A stretch of 64,000 bases of DNA from Zeaxanthinibacter sp. PT1 (GTDB lineage: Bacteria > Bacteroidota > Bacteroidia > Flavobacteriales > Flavobacteriaceae), in NCBI RefSeq assembly GCF_028464225.1, contig NZ_JAQPCN010000002.1, positions 372,001-436,000 on the forward strand. The letters are read 5' to 3'. Every line of letters begins with the position of its first letter. The stretch's first letter is position 1. A model generated the notes under the pieces. The model saw only the letters and a list, made by a program, of their open reading frames with translations. It was not told the DNA's origin and searched no databases. A program made the position numbers and the translations under genes. This document shows, in pieces, positions 28,348 through 37,397 of the stretch.

Positions 28348-28378
28348 TTTAACAAACATTTAACCAAAGTCGGTTAAA
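28348..28378. promoter_or_regulatory. TTTAAC direct and inverted repeats upstream of the OMP operon
   Basis: TTTAAC occurs at 28348 and again at 28359 (11-bp spacing, one helical turn), and the second copy with GGTTAAA at 28372-28378 forms a 7-6-7 inverted repeat (28359-28378). It ends 39 bp before ATG 28418. Read on the other strand the direct repeats are GTTAAATG with 11-bp period. It looks like a regulator binding site; the regulator is unknown. Confidence 0.45.
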
Positions 28379-28417
28379 CCAACATTGTTCATCTTAATCA
28401 TACATTCATTAAACATC

Positions 28418-28894
28418 ATGAAGAACTGTAGACTTTCACTCCTGACCCTTGTATTTATAATACTCAGTATAAGCTGGGTTGAAGCCCAGTATGGTTACGG
28501 CAACAGCGGTCGCTACGGAAGGCAGCGAAGTGGCCTCCCCAGAGGACCGGAGCCAAAACAGGAAGAAGTGAAACCTCTTACAGCAGAAGAGATCGTTGCG
28601 GAACAGATGCCCCAAATCATGGAGGTTGTTCCCTTGAACGCTTTTGAAGAGGCCGTGGTAAGTTCTATCCTGACCAAATATGTTCAGCAAAGCATCGAGC
28701 TCCGTATCCTGGGGCTTGAGCCTGACAAAATGAGGGAGGGAATGGAAAAGATCCGCACTAACCAGAAAGCAGAATTAGAAGCCGGTTTACCGGAAGACAA
28801 GTTTGTGGCGCTGATGGATCTACAGGAAAATGGGTTTAAGAAAGCGAAACAAAAGAACAAGAAAAAAAAGAAGGGCAAAAAGCCTAAAGACTAA
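28418..28894 (+). CDS. Small secreted protein with basic C-terminus (hypothetical)
   Basis: The 158-aa product has a signal peptide (CRLSLLTLVFIILSISWVEA), a Gly/Tyr/Arg-rich stretch (YGYGNSGRYGRQRSG), a helical middle (residues about 50-135) and a Lys-rich end (KQKNKKKKKGKKPKD). I do not recognise a family. ATG 28418 is chosen over an upstream frame opening at 28385 because it gives the signal peptide directly. Its stop is one base before the start of the OMP-barrel receptor gene, so the two are co-transcribed and probably work together at the envelope. Confidence 0.82.
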   Translation: MKNCRLSLLTLVFIILSISWVEAQYGYGNSGRYGRQRSGLPRGPEPKQEEVKPLTAEEIVAEQMPQIMEVVPLNAFEEAVVSSILTKYVQQSIELRILGLEPDKMREGMEKIRTNQKAELEAGLPEDKFVALMDLQENGFKKAKQKNKKKKKGKKPKD

Positions 28895-28895
28895 G

Positions 28896-31388
28896 ATGAA
28901 CAATAAGCTACTTACCTACCTACTCCTATTTACTTCTTTGACATTCGGAATCGCCCAGAGCGGCAGTGGCCCCAACCAGATCACTATAACTGGAAAGGTG
29001 CTGGATAAAGACAACGGCTTACCCTTGGAATATGCTACCCTTGTGCTCCAGAGCACGGATAACCCGGGCCAGGTAACAGGGGGCATCACTGATACAGACG
29101 GAAATTTCTCGGTAGAGACCAAACCCGGCAACTACAATATCAGTGTAGAATATATCTCTTACAAAACATACAGATTAAACAACCAGGAACTGAGTGCTTC
29201 CCGGGATCTCGGAACAATCCGGATCGGGATCGATGTGGAACAATTACAGGCAGTAGAAGTGGTAGGCGAAAAAACCACCGTAGAGGTGCGTCTGGACAAA
29301 AAAGTTTATAATATCGGGAAAGACCTTACTACCAGTGGAGCTACAGTCTCTGATGCACTTAATAATGTCCCTTCCGTAAACGTAGATGTGGAAGGAAACA
29401 TCAGTCTTCGGGGTAATGATAATGTCAGAATCCTTATTAACGGGAAACCTTCAGCCCTGGCGGGGTTTGGTTCTACCGATGCCCTGAGGCAGCTACCTGC
29501 AGATGCCATTGAAAAGGTAGAGGTGATTACCAGCCCATCTGCTCGTTATGACGCCGAAGGAACAGCCGGGATACTGAACATCGTACTTCGAAAAGAAAAA
29601 ACACTTGGTTTTAATGGCTCGGTCAATGTCTTTGCCGGTTACCCGAACCAAAGCGGGGTCACGGTAAATGCCAACCTCCGTACCGATAAGTTCAACATCT
29701 TTAATACCACCGGGGTACGGTACCGGGAATCCCCGGGAAATGCTTTTTTTGACAATACCTATACTTCCGGAAGCTTTGATCGTATCCTTGAGGTCCGTGA
29801 TTACGACCGAAGCGGCAAAAACTTCAACACCAACCTTGGGATGGAGTATTTTCTTTCCGAGAACTCCTCGATAACCGGTAGTTTCTTTATGCGTTTCTCT
29901 GATGGAGACGACACCACGGATAATAGCAACAGTCGCTTTAATAATGGTACCCTGGATAGCCGTACATTTCGAGTGGAAGAAGAACTGGAGGAAGATGAAA
30001 GCTACCAGTTTTCATTAAACTACAGTAAGGATTTTAATGATGATGGTCATAAACTCACAGCAGATTTTCAATATTCTACAGGAAATGAAATTGAAACTGC
30101 CAGGATAGAGGAAAACAGCATCTTCCCCGACAATGAGTTAATTGTCCGAGAAAATGTCATCAACGATGAAGAAGAAAAGGAATACCTGATCCAGGCCGAC
30201 TACGTATTGCCCATAGGCGAAAATGCCCAATTTGAAGCCGGGTATCGGGGTACCCTGGAAAATACTATTACAGACTACCAGCTGGATTCCCTGGACCAGT
30301 CCAGCGGAAATTTCGTAACCAACCGTAACCTGACCAACAAATTCACTTATGACGAGAATGTACACGCCGTATATACCCAGTATGGTAATAAATTTGGCGA
30401 CTTTTCATTCCTGTTAGGGCTGCGCTTAGAAAGCACCCAGCTCATCGGGAAACTGGAATCTGAGTTTGACAGTGAAGCCTTGGAGGAAGAACTCGGGGTA
30501 GATGTGGATGTCAATTTTGATAAGAACTACCTAGGCCTCTTCCCTACCCTGAACCTGATCTACGAGATCGGTGAGATGGAACAGATATCCCTGGGATATA
30601 ACCGTAGGATCAACAGACCCAGGGGATGGTTTATCAACCCCTTCCCTTCCAGATCAAGCCGGACCAATATTTTCCAGGGAAACCCGGACCTGGACCCCTC
30701 CTTTGCCAATGCTTTTGATCTTGGATACCTGAAACGCTGGAAAGAAATCACCCTGACCAGTTCTGTCTATTACCAGAAAGAGACCAATTCTTTTGAGCGG
30801 GTACAGGAACAGACCGGGCAGACCACCACGGATGGTATAGAGATCGTCAGGACAATTCCTATCAACCTGGCGACCAATGAACGGATAGGTGCCGAAGCCG
30901 GCGTACTATACAGCCCGACGCGCTGGTTGCGACTTAACAGTAGTTTTAACCTGTTCCGCTTTTCTTCTGAGGGAGTTTTTAACGGGGTAGATTACGGCAC
31001 AGTGAATACGAGCTGGTTTGCACGGTTGAGTTCAAAAGTGTCCTTACCTGCTAAGATAGACCTGCAGACTAACGCTTTCTACAGGGGGCCTTCCCAGAAT
31101 GCGCAGACAGAATCTGAGGGCATTTTCTCTTTAAATGTCGCCATGAGCAAGGATATCTTCAATGACAATGGTACCATTTCATTAAATGTGAGCGATCTTT
31201 TCAATTCCAGGAAAAGAAGGTCTTTTACAGAGACGGATTTCTTCACCTCTAACAGTGAGTTCCAATGGAGAGAACGATCGGTGACCCTTGCTTTTATCTA
31301 CCGTTTTAACGAAAAGAAGAAACGCAACGGGCAGGGCAGGGATAATTACGGTGATGATGAAGAATTTGAAGGCGGAGGATCAAAATAA
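28896..31388 (+). CDS. TonB-dependent receptor-like outer-membrane beta-barrel protein
   Basis: The 830-aa product has a signal peptide (NNKLLTYLLLFTSLTFGIAQ), a carboxypeptidase-like regulatory domain (about residues 28-110, ITGKVLDKDNGLPLEYATL), a plug domain (about 130-230, with VSDALNNVPSVNVD and GNISLRGNDNVRILINGKP) and a long C-terminal barrel of the OMP_b-brl_3 type ending in YRFNEKKKRNGQ plus an acidic tail. Unlike SusC receptors no SusD partner gene follows, so carbohydrate uptake is not indicated. The frame is open from 28830; ATG 28896 gives the signal peptide and follows the previous stop by one base. The ligand is unknown. Confidence 0.92.
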   Translation: MNNKLLTYLLLFTSLTFGIAQSGSGPNQITITGKVLDKDNGLPLEYATLVLQSTDNPGQVTGGITDTDGNFSVETKPGNYNISVEYISYKTYRLNNQELSASRDLGTIRIGIDVEQLQAVEVVGEKTTVEVRLDKKVYNIGKDLTTSGATVSDALNNVPSVNVDVEGNISLRGNDNVRILINGKPSALAGFGSTDALRQLPADAIEKVEVITSPSARYDAEGTAGILNIVLRKEKTLGFNGSVNVFAGYPNQSGVTVNANLRTDKFNIFNTTGVRYRESPGNAFFDNTYTSGSFDRILEVRDYDRSGKNFNTNLGMEYFLSENSSITGSFFMRFSDGDDTTDNSNSRFNNGTLDSRTFRVEEELEEDESYQFSLNYSKDFNDDGHKLTADFQYSTGNEIETARIEENSIFPDNELIVRENVINDEEEKEYLIQADYVLPIGENAQFEAGYRGTLENTITDYQLDSLDQSSGNFVTNRNLTNKFTYDENVHAVYTQYGNKFGDFSFLLGLRLESTQLIGKLESEFDSEALEEELGVDVDVNFDKNYLGLFPTLNLIYEIGEMEQISLGYNRRINRPRGWFINPFPSRSSRTNIFQGNPDLDPSFANAFDLGYLKRWKEITLTSSVYYQKETNSFERVQEQTGQTTTDGIEIVRTIPINLATNERIGAEAGVLYSPTRWLRLNSSFNLFRFSSEGVFNGVDYGTVNTSWFARLSSKVSLPAKIDLQTNAFYRGPSQNAQTESEGIFSLNVAMSKDIFNDNGTISLNVSDLFNSRKRRSFTETDFFTSNSEFQWRERSVTLAFIYRFNEKKKRNGQGRDNYGDDEEFEGGGSK

Positions 31389-31415
31389 AAATCCTACCCA
31401 ACTTCTTAAAACGAC

Positions 31416-31443
31416 AAAAGGCCTTTAAAAAGGCCTTTTTTTA
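31416..31443 (+). terminator. Rho-independent terminator
   Basis: AAAGGCC / GGCCTTT stem with an 8-nt loop and a run of T, 28 bp after the receptor stop. Confidence 0.8.
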
Positions 31444-31465
31444 TATCTGTAAAACGCAGCTCGCT

Positions 31466-31642
31466 TTATTGTTGAGCGCGTTTTGCTTTTTTAGCTTCAC
31501 GCTTTTCTTTCCAAATTTCCAGGAGATTTCCTCCTAACCAATAAGGGACTACAAAAAGCAACAGGAACATCATTAACCAGAAACCAATGGTTAAAATGGT
31601 TGCAAATGCTAAAAATCCCAGGTATTGATCGAATTCAAACAT
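31466..31642 (-). CDS. Small membrane protein (58 aa, hypothetical)
   Basis: ATG at 31640-31642 opens a 58-codon frame ending at TAA 31466-31468. The product has acidic/aromatic MFEFDQYLGF at its start, one or two hydrophobic segments (LAFATILTIGFWLMMFLLLF and VVPYWLGGNLL) and a Lys/Arg/Ala-rich tail, a coherent small inner-membrane protein with a positive cytoplasmic end. A TATCTTTG -7 element with a TTTG at -33 spacing lies just upstream. The function is not known. Confidence 0.75.
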   Translation of the reverse strand: MFEFDQYLGFLAFATILTIGFWLMMFLLLFVVPYWLGGNLLEIWKEKREAKKAKRAQQ

Positions 31643-31661
31643 AATATTATTCTTTGCGGAA

Positions 31662-31694
31662 CAAAGATACTTTGATTTTTATAAAAAGCGCAAA
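31662..31694 (-). promoter_or_regulatory. -33/-7 promoter of the 58-aa membrane protein
   Basis: On the minus strand TTTG (31691-31694), a 21-bp spacer and TATCTTTG (31662-31669) match the Bacteroidota promoter; the ATG is 19 bp further on. Confidence 0.65.
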
Positions 31695-31765
31695 TCAAAA
31701 AGCGAAAAAAATGCAGGCCTGTCATTTTGAATCCGCCTGTACTGGAATTTATGGCCCCAAAGCGC

Positions 31766-31773
31766 TACATTTG
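31766..31773 (+). promoter_or_regulatory. TANNTTTG -7 element of fumC
   Basis: TACATTTG, 24 bp before ATG 31798. Confidence 0.55.
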
Positions 31774-31797
31774 TAAGTACACAAAACAGCCTGAATT

Positions 31798-33213
31798 ATG
31801 AGTTTTCGAATAGAGAAAGATACCATGGGCGAGGTAAAAGTCCCGTCTGACAAATACTGGGGGGCACAGACAGAGCGCTCCAGGAATAATTTTAAAATCG
31901 GTCCGTCGGGTTCTATGCCCCTGGACATCATTTACGGCTTCGCGTACCTTAAGAAAGCAGCTGCTTTTACTAACTGCGAACTCGGTGTATTATCCGAAGA
32001 AAAACGTGACCTGATCGCCAAAGTCTGTGATGAGATCCTCAATGGCCAACACGATGACCAGTTTCCACTGGTGATCTGGCAGACCGGCTCAGGGACACAG
32101 AGCAATATGAATGTCAACGAGGTGATCGCGAACCGAGCGCAGGAATTAGCCGGCAAAAAGATCGGGGAAGGCGATAAAGCCATTCAGCCTAACGACGACG
32201 TTAACAAATCCCAGTCTTCTAACGACACCTTTCCGACCGGTATGCATATCGCTGCCTATAAAAAAATCATGGAGGTGACCTTGCCGGGTTTAATTAAGCT
32301 CCGCAATACTTTGAAGGACAAATCGACCGAATTTGCAAACTGTGTAAAGATCGGCCGTACCCACCTGATGGACGCCACTCCCCTCACCCTTGGGCAGGAA
32401 TTCTCCGGTTATGTATCCCAGTTAGATCATGGAATAAAGGCTTTGAAGAATACCTTGGATCACCTGGCAGAACTTGCCCTGGGTGGTACTGCCGTTGGGA
32501 CCGGGCTAAATACCCCAAAAGGATATGACGTGCTGGTGGCCAAGTATATTGCAGAATTCACAGGTCTTCCTTTCAGGACCGCAGAAAATAAATTTGAGGC
32601 CCTGGCGGCCCATGATGCATTTGTAGAAACCCATGGTGCATTAAAACAGCTGGCCGTTTCCCTGAATAAGATCGCCAATGATATCCGGATGATGGCCTCA
32701 GGACCAAGATCCGGTATCGGGGAAATTATCATACCTGCCAATGAACCGGGTAGTTCTATTATGCCCGGCAAGGTGAATCCTACACAATGCGAAGCACTGA
32801 CCATGGTTTGTGCCCAGGTAATGGGTAACGATGTGGGGATCACTATTGGCGGAACACAGGGTCATTATGAGCTCAATGTCTTTAAGCCCATGATGGCAGC
32901 TAGCCTCCTGCAGTCTGCACAACTGCTGGGCGATGCCTGTATCAGTTTTGATACACATTGTGCCAGCGGTATTGAGCCTAACGAAAAAGTAATTAAGCAG
33001 CTCCTGAACAATTCGCTGATGCTGGTCACCGCACTGAATACCAAGATCGGGTATTACAAGGCAGCAGAAATTGCAAATACAGCTCATAAGAACGGTACCA
33101 CCTTAAGAGAAGAGGCAGTACGCTTAGGCTATGTAACGGAAGAGGAATACGATGCATGGGTACGCCCGGAAGATATGGTAGGGAGTATGCCAACGGAAAA
33201 ATCTTCCAATTAA
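31798..33213 (+). CDS. fumC: Class II fumarate hydratase
   Basis: FumC converts fumarate to L-malate in the TCA cycle as an iron-independent homotetramer. The 471-aa length is usual. Seen are [15 protein letters not shown], the SSNDTFPT motif, [16 protein letters not shown] and the family signature [11 protein letters not shown] starting at residue 318, which carries the catalytic serine region. It has its own promoter and ends in a strong terminator, so it is a single-gene unit. Confidence 0.97.
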   Translation: MSFRIEKDTMGEVKVPSDKYWGAQTERSRNNFKIGPSGSMPLDIIYGFAYLKKAAAFTNCELGVLSEEKRDLIAKVCDEILNGQHDDQFPLVIWQTGSGTQSNMNVNEVIANRAQELAGKKIGEGDKAIQPNDDVNKSQSSNDTFPTGMHIAAYKKIMEVTLPGLIKLRNTLKDKSTEFANCVKIGRTHLMDATPLTLGQEFSGYVSQLDHGIKALKNTLDHLAELALGGTAVGTGLNTPKGYDVLVAKYIAEFTGLPFRTAENKFEALAAHDAFVETHGALKQLAVSLNKIANDIRMMASGPRSGIGEIIIPANEPGSSIMPGKVNPTQCEALTMVCAQVMGNDVGITIGGTQGHYELNVFKPMMAASLLQSAQLLGDACISFDTHCASGIEPNEKVIKQLLNNSLMLVTALNTKIGYYKAAEIANTAHKNGTTLREEAVRLGYVTEEEYDAWVRPEDMVGSMPTEKSSN

Positions 33214-33235
33214 TTGATGTACAACTATAAATGAA

Positions 33236-33265
33236 AAAAGGGATAATCTGACGATTATCCCTTTT
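33236..33265. terminator. Strong bidirectional terminator
   Basis: AAAAGGGATAATC / GATTATCCCTTTT form a perfect 13-bp stem with a 4-nt loop and T runs on both strands, between fumC and the opposing gene ending at 33288. Confidence 0.9.
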
Positions 33266-33287
33266 CTTATGTTTGGTCAACTATGGC

Positions 33288-34175
33288 TTACTTCAAGGTG
33301 AACTTAGAAGTTCCCAGTAATTTCAGGTTATCGTCATAAACGTTTACCATATAGTTACCTTCTTTGAAGTCTCCTGAAGGCTTATTGATGTAATCACATA
33401 CATCCAGGTTCTTGTTCTCATAGTAGAAGTTAGTGCTCTTGCTGTAGGTCACAGTATTTCCTTCTTCGTTGTTTTTAGTCTGGGCACCTCCAAGTACATT
33501 ACCTTGAGGATCCAGTACCTCGATCAGGAACTCACGGTCACCGGCTTCGGCGATCACGTTATCAGCTACAGTAAAACATACCTTGAACTTATCTGTCCTG
33601 TTAGCCCTGGAAGTAGATACCAACTTACCGTTGTTTCTTTCCTTAACAGCATCTACATTAAACTTGTTCAGGTTAAGTGCAGATCCTCTTTCAACAGCAT
33701 CAGCCAACTGGGTGTTCTGAACGACTAAAGAATCGTTAAATACAGTTTGTTTTTCCAGTTCTACGTAAGTGCTGTCTCTTTGCATAGCGATCAGGGTGTT
33801 AGACTGCTTTAAAGAGTCTACCTGGCGCAATAACTCCTCGCGCTCTTCTTTCAGCACATTAACTTGTCTCCTGTAACGAGAAAGTGCAGAAATATCAGCT
33901 TTCATGGTTTGTACAGAATCGATGTACTTAGCGATCCTGTCCCTGGCAGCAACCAACTCTTCATTAGTGGCATTGCTTTCCAGGATAGCTTTGTCATATT
34001 CAGACTTCAAGCTGGTCAGGTCATCAACTACCAATTCCTTTTCTTGAGTAAGAATCTCGGTAGTCTTTTTCTTGTCCTGATACAGGGTAACTGTATAGAT
34101 GATGGTTCCTAATAAGACCACCCCAAGCAGACCTGCTATCACTTTTAATCCGTTGTTACTTTTAGTTTCAGTCAT
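33288..34175 (-). CDS. Membrane-anchored coiled-coil protein (hypothetical)
   Basis: The 295-aa protein has one N-terminal membrane helix (LKVIAGLLGVVLLGTIIYTV, residues 10-29), a coiled-coil region (about 40-160, with LKEEREELLRQVDSLKQ) and a C-terminal beta-rich domain (about 185-295, KFKVCFTVADNVIAEAG). It would stand in the inner membrane with the coiled coil and beta domain in the periplasm. Similar flavobacterial proteins have uninformative or misleading names; I assign no function. Monocistronic, convergent with fumC. Confidence 0.85.
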   Translation of the reverse strand: MTETKSNNGLKVIAGLLGVVLLGTIIYTVTLYQDKKKTTEILTQEKELVVDDLTSLKSEYDKAILESNATNEELVAARDRIAKYIDSVQTMKADISALSRYRRQVNVLKEEREELLRQVDSLKQSNTLIAMQRDSTYVELEKQTVFNDSLVVQNTQLADAVERGSALNLNKFNVDAVKERNNGKLVSTSRANRTDKFKVCFTVADNVIAEAGDREFLIEVLDPQGNVLGGAQTKNNEEGNTVTYSKSTNFYYENKNLDVCDYINKPSGDFKEGNYMVNVYDDNLKLLGTSKFTLK

Positions 34176-34513
34176 AGTGTAAAAAATTAACTTTAGTATT
34201 TACCTTTTCAGAGAAAAGTATTTGTTTGTATCAGTCTATATACGTGTTAACTATCTTTTTAGATTTTTTCCGATAAAATTTTTCAATTCAAGGGGTCATA
34301 ATTTATACAAACGCAAAGCCCCCTGTCCCTTTATTATAGTAACTTTAAGGGGCACCCGGGGAGCAAGAAAAGTGATATACCATTGAAGATGGCCTATTTT
34401 ACTGGGATTCCGGGATGTTCTTATTCTTTACATAAATAAAAATCACTAAGTGGCTGAAAGTCCAATTGAGGATTGAAAAAAAAATTAATCAGTCTTAAAA
34501 AAAACAACTGAAT
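34176..34513. other. Intergenic region with nothing recognised
   Basis: AT-rich gap between the divergent genes starting at 34175 and 34514. I found no TANNTTTG element on either strand, no terminator and no coding frame; the promoters of both genes must be here but are not recognisable. Confidence 0.5.
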
Positions 34514-35314
34514 ATGAAAATTCTAATTCCTATTACCATGAGTTGCCTATTTTTTATAGGCTGTAAGGAAGAAAAAAAAGAAACGGATACCAAAGCGATG
34601 GAAGCGCAACGGGAAACAGAAGTCGTTGAGAAAGAACCGGGATCATCTTTCGAGATCAACCCGGTATCCCATGCCTCGGCCGTGTTTAACTGGGGAGATC
34701 ATACCATTTACCTGGACCCGGTTGGCGGAGCCGAAGCCTACAAGGATTTTCAAGCGGCTGACCTGATCCTCATCACCGATATCCATGGAGACCACCTGGA
34801 TATAGCTACCTTAGAAGGTTTAGATACGAGCAATGCCAAAATCATTGCCCCTGCAGCAGTAGCCGAGAAATTACCGGAGTCATTTACTTCGCAGGTCGAT
34901 GTACTTGCCAATGGGGAGAGCAAAGATCGTTACGGCATCACTATAGAAGCCATCCCTATGTATAACCTCCGTGAAGAGGCTAAAGACTTCCACGTTAAAG
35001 GACGGGGCAATGGTTATGTCCTGAGTTATAAGGGGGAGCGAGTTTACTTTTCCGGGGATACCGAAGATATATCCGAGATGAGAAGCCTTAAAAATATAGA
35101 TAAGGCCTTTATATGTATGAACCTTCCCTATACCATGACGGTTGAAAAGGCGGCTGATGCCGTTGTCGACTTTAAACCAAAACAGGTTTATCCCTACCAC
35201 TACAGGGGTCGTCCGGACGTCAGTGATGTCTCCAGGTTTAAGGAACTTGTAAATAAGGGGGACTCGGGGATAGAAGTGATACAACTGGATTGGTACCCGT
35301 CAGAACCTTTTTAA
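34514..35314 (+). CDS. MBL-fold metallo-hydrolase lipoprotein (UlaG-like)
   Basis: The 266-aa product is a predicted lipoprotein: a short signal peptide ends in FFIGC with the lipid-attachment cysteine at residue 17, then a charged linker. The rest is a UlaG/UPF0173-like metallo-beta-lactamase fold with HASAVFNWG, the metal motif DIHGDHLD, SGDTED and a late YPYHYRG histidine. It should be a metal-dependent hydrolase held at the envelope. The substrate is unknown. A second, cytoplasmic member of the same fold is at 45374. Confidence 0.88.
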   Translation: MKILIPITMSCLFFIGCKEEKKETDTKAMEAQRETEVVEKEPGSSFEINPVSHASAVFNWGDHTIYLDPVGGAEAYKDFQAADLILITDIHGDHLDIATLEGLDTSNAKIIAPAAVAEKLPESFTSQVDVLANGESKDRYGITIEAIPMYNLREEAKDFHVKGRGNGYVLSYKGERVYFSGDTEDISEMRSLKNIDKAFICMNLPYTMTVEKAADAVVDFKPKQVYPYHYRGRPDVSDVSRFKELVNKGDSGIEVIQLDWYPSEPF

Positions 35315-35334
35315 GTTGACCGCTGAAAACAAAA

Positions 35335-35358
35335 AAGGACGGCAAAACAGCCGTCCTT
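35335..35358 (-). terminator. Rho-independent terminator of ettA
   Basis: AAGGACGGC / GCCGTCCTT is a 9-bp stem with a 6-nt loop. The minus strand has a clear T run after it; the plus side is weaker, so it mainly serves ettA and perhaps also the lipoprotein gene. Confidence 0.82.
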
Positions 35359-35379
35359 CTCAAATTTATCAAATATAGA

Positions 35380-37071
35380 TCAACGAATCAGTTTCTTGTA
35401 CTTGATCCTTTTTGGCATAATATCAGCGCCCAGTCTTTTTTTCCTGTTCTCCTCGTAATCCGAGAATGATCCTTCAAAGAAATACACTTGCGAATTTCCT
35501 TCAAAAGCCAGGATATGGGTACAGATACGATCCAGGAACCAACGGTCGTGAGAAATGATCGCTGCACAGCCTGCAAAATTTTCCAGACCTTCTTCCAGGG
35601 CTCTCAGCGTATTCACGTCCAAGTCGTTGGTAGGCTCATCCAGCAGGAGTACATTCCCTTCTTCCTTAAGCGTCATCGCCAGGTGCAGCCTGTTGCGTTC
35701 TCCACCAGACAACATATTCACCTTCTTATTCTGTTCGCTGCCCGAGAAATTGAAACGGCTCAGGTAAGCCCTTGAGTTCACCTGCCTTCCCCCCATCATG
35801 ACCAGTTCTTGCCCGTCACTGAAATTTTCCCAAATCGTTTTCTCAGGGTCAATATTGGAATGACTTTGATCTACATAGGCGATCTTAGCGGTCTCCCCCA
35901 CCTTAAATTCTCCTTTATCCGGAGTTTCTTCACCCATGATCATACGGAAGATGGTCGTTTTACCTGCTCCGTTGGGACCTATTATCCCGACGATCCCGGC
36001 CTGGGGCAGGGTGAAATTCAGGTCTTCGTATAACAGCTTGTCGCCATAGGCTTTGCTCACCCCATTGGCATCGATAACATTGGTCCCCAGCCTTGGTCCG
36101 TTGGGAATGTAGATCTCCAATTTTTCATCTAATTGTTTCTGGTCCTGGCTCAATAACTTATCATAATTCTTAAGACGGGCTTTTTGCTTGGTCTGCCGTC
36201 CCTTTGCTCCCTGCCTCACCCATTCTAGCTCTCGCTCCAGGGTTTTCTGTCTTTTAGATGCCTGCTTGTTCTCCTGTGCAAGGCGTTTTGATTTCTGATC
36301 CAACCAGCTGCTGTAGTTTCCTTTCCAGGGTATTCCTTCTCCACGATCCAGTTCCAGGATCCACCCCGCAACATTATCCAGGAAATAACGGTCGTGAGTC
36401 ACCGCGATCACCGTTCCTTTGTACCCGGCCAGGTGATGCTCTAACCAATGTACCGATTCAGCATCAAGGTGGTTGGTAGGCTCATCCAGCAACAGGATCT
36501 CCGGTTCTTGTAATAATAACCTGCAGAGTGCTACACGGCGTCTTTCCCCACCGGATAATACCGCTATCTTCTTGTCTGCCTCCGGGGTGCGTAAGGCATC
36601 CATGGCAATTTCCAGTTTCGTATCCAGTTCCCAGGCATTTGCTGCATCGATCTGGTCTTGTAGTGCAGCCTGCTTGTCCATTAGCTTCTGCATCTTATCA
36701 GCATCCTCGTAAACTTCGGGCAGACCAAACATATCGTTGATCTTATTGTATTCGTCCAGAATGGCAACCGTCTCGGCAACACCTTCCTTGACCACTTCAA
36801 GAACCGTTTTAGACTCGTCCAAATCTGGTTCCTGGGCCAGGTAACCTACGCGGTAACCCGGTGAGAAGACTACGTCTCCCTGGAAATTTTTATCCTCCCC
36901 GGCAATGATCCGCAGCAGGGTTGACTTACCCGAACCGTTGAGTCCGAGAATACCGATCTTAGCCCCGTAAAAGAAGCTGAGATAGATGTTCTTCAGTACC
37001 GGGGTGTTAGCGTTTTTATAGGTCTTAGTGACCCCGGACATTGAAAATATTACTTTCTTATCGTCTGACAT
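35380..37071 (-). CDS. ettA: Energy-dependent translational throttle protein EttA (ABC-F)
   Basis: The 563-aa ABC-F protein has two ATPase domains without membrane segments: Walker A GLNGSGKS and GPNGAGKT, signatures LSGGERRRVAL and LSGGERNRLHL, Walker B LLLDEPTNHLD and LLLDEPTNDLD. The linker between them is rich in Arg/Lys/Gln (LEWVRQGAKGRQTKQKARL), the tRNA-interaction element of EttA. It binds the ribosome E site and gates the first elongation step according to ATP/ADP. Length and first residues fit EttA. A small membrane protein gene lies 75 bp upstream on the same strand. Confidence 0.95.
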   Translation of the reverse strand: MSDDKKVIFSMSGVTKTYKNANTPVLKNIYLSFFYGAKIGILGLNGSGKSTLLRIIAGEDKNFQGDVVFSPGYRVGYLAQEPDLDESKTVLEVVKEGVAETVAILDEYNKINDMFGLPEVYEDADKMQKLMDKQAALQDQIDAANAWELDTKLEIAMDALRTPEADKKIAVLSGGERRRVALCRLLLQEPEILLLDEPTNHLDAESVHWLEHHLAGYKGTVIAVTHDRYFLDNVAGWILELDRGEGIPWKGNYSSWLDQKSKRLAQENKQASKRQKTLERELEWVRQGAKGRQTKQKARLKNYDKLLSQDQKQLDEKLEIYIPNGPRLGTNVIDANGVSKAYGDKLLYEDLNFTLPQAGIVGIIGPNGAGKTTIFRMIMGEETPDKGEFKVGETAKIAYVDQSHSNIDPEKTIWENFSDGQELVMMGGRQVNSRAYLSRFNFSGSEQNKKVNMLSGGERNRLHLAMTLKEEGNVLLLDEPTNDLDVNTLRALEEGLENFAGCAAIISHDRWFLDRICTHILAFEGNSQVYFFEGSFSDYEENRKKRLGADIMPKRIKYKKLIR

Positions 37072-37146
37072 ATAGATATATAAATTGTGTCATTTAAAGT
37101 GATAGTTAATATAGTGGTCGTGAGGACCTCCTAAAATAGCTCCGGA

Positions 37147-37329
37147 TTAAACACGGCCTTTAAGCGCGTTAAAAACCCATGCCACGGCAAAGAAACCCAC
37201 ACCGATAGCCGCAAATCCCCAACCTGCCACTTCATCATAGATGAATGCGCCCAGGCCTATCATTAATAGGCCGACAATGATCATTATAAAGGTGGCCCAG
37301 GCCAGTACTGTGTTTTTATTCATTCCCAT
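37147..37329 (-). CDS. Small two-helix membrane protein (resembles CAL67264 family)
   Basis: The 60-aa protein has two hydrophobic helices (about residues 8-29 and 36-54) separated by YDEVAGWG, and a basic end (NALKGRV). It resembles from memory a conserved flavobacterial small membrane protein family named after CAL67264. It lies 75 bp upstream of ettA on the same strand and may share its transcript. Function unknown. Confidence 0.78.
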   Translation of the reverse strand: MGMNKNTVLAWATFIMIIVGLLMIGLGAFIYDEVAGWGFAAIGVGFFAVAWVFNALKGRV

Positions 37330-37397
37330 AGTAGTTAGTTTTGGAAGGGCTCAAATATCGTAAAATATCCCATATTTACAGGTTTGAAGCCACAACT

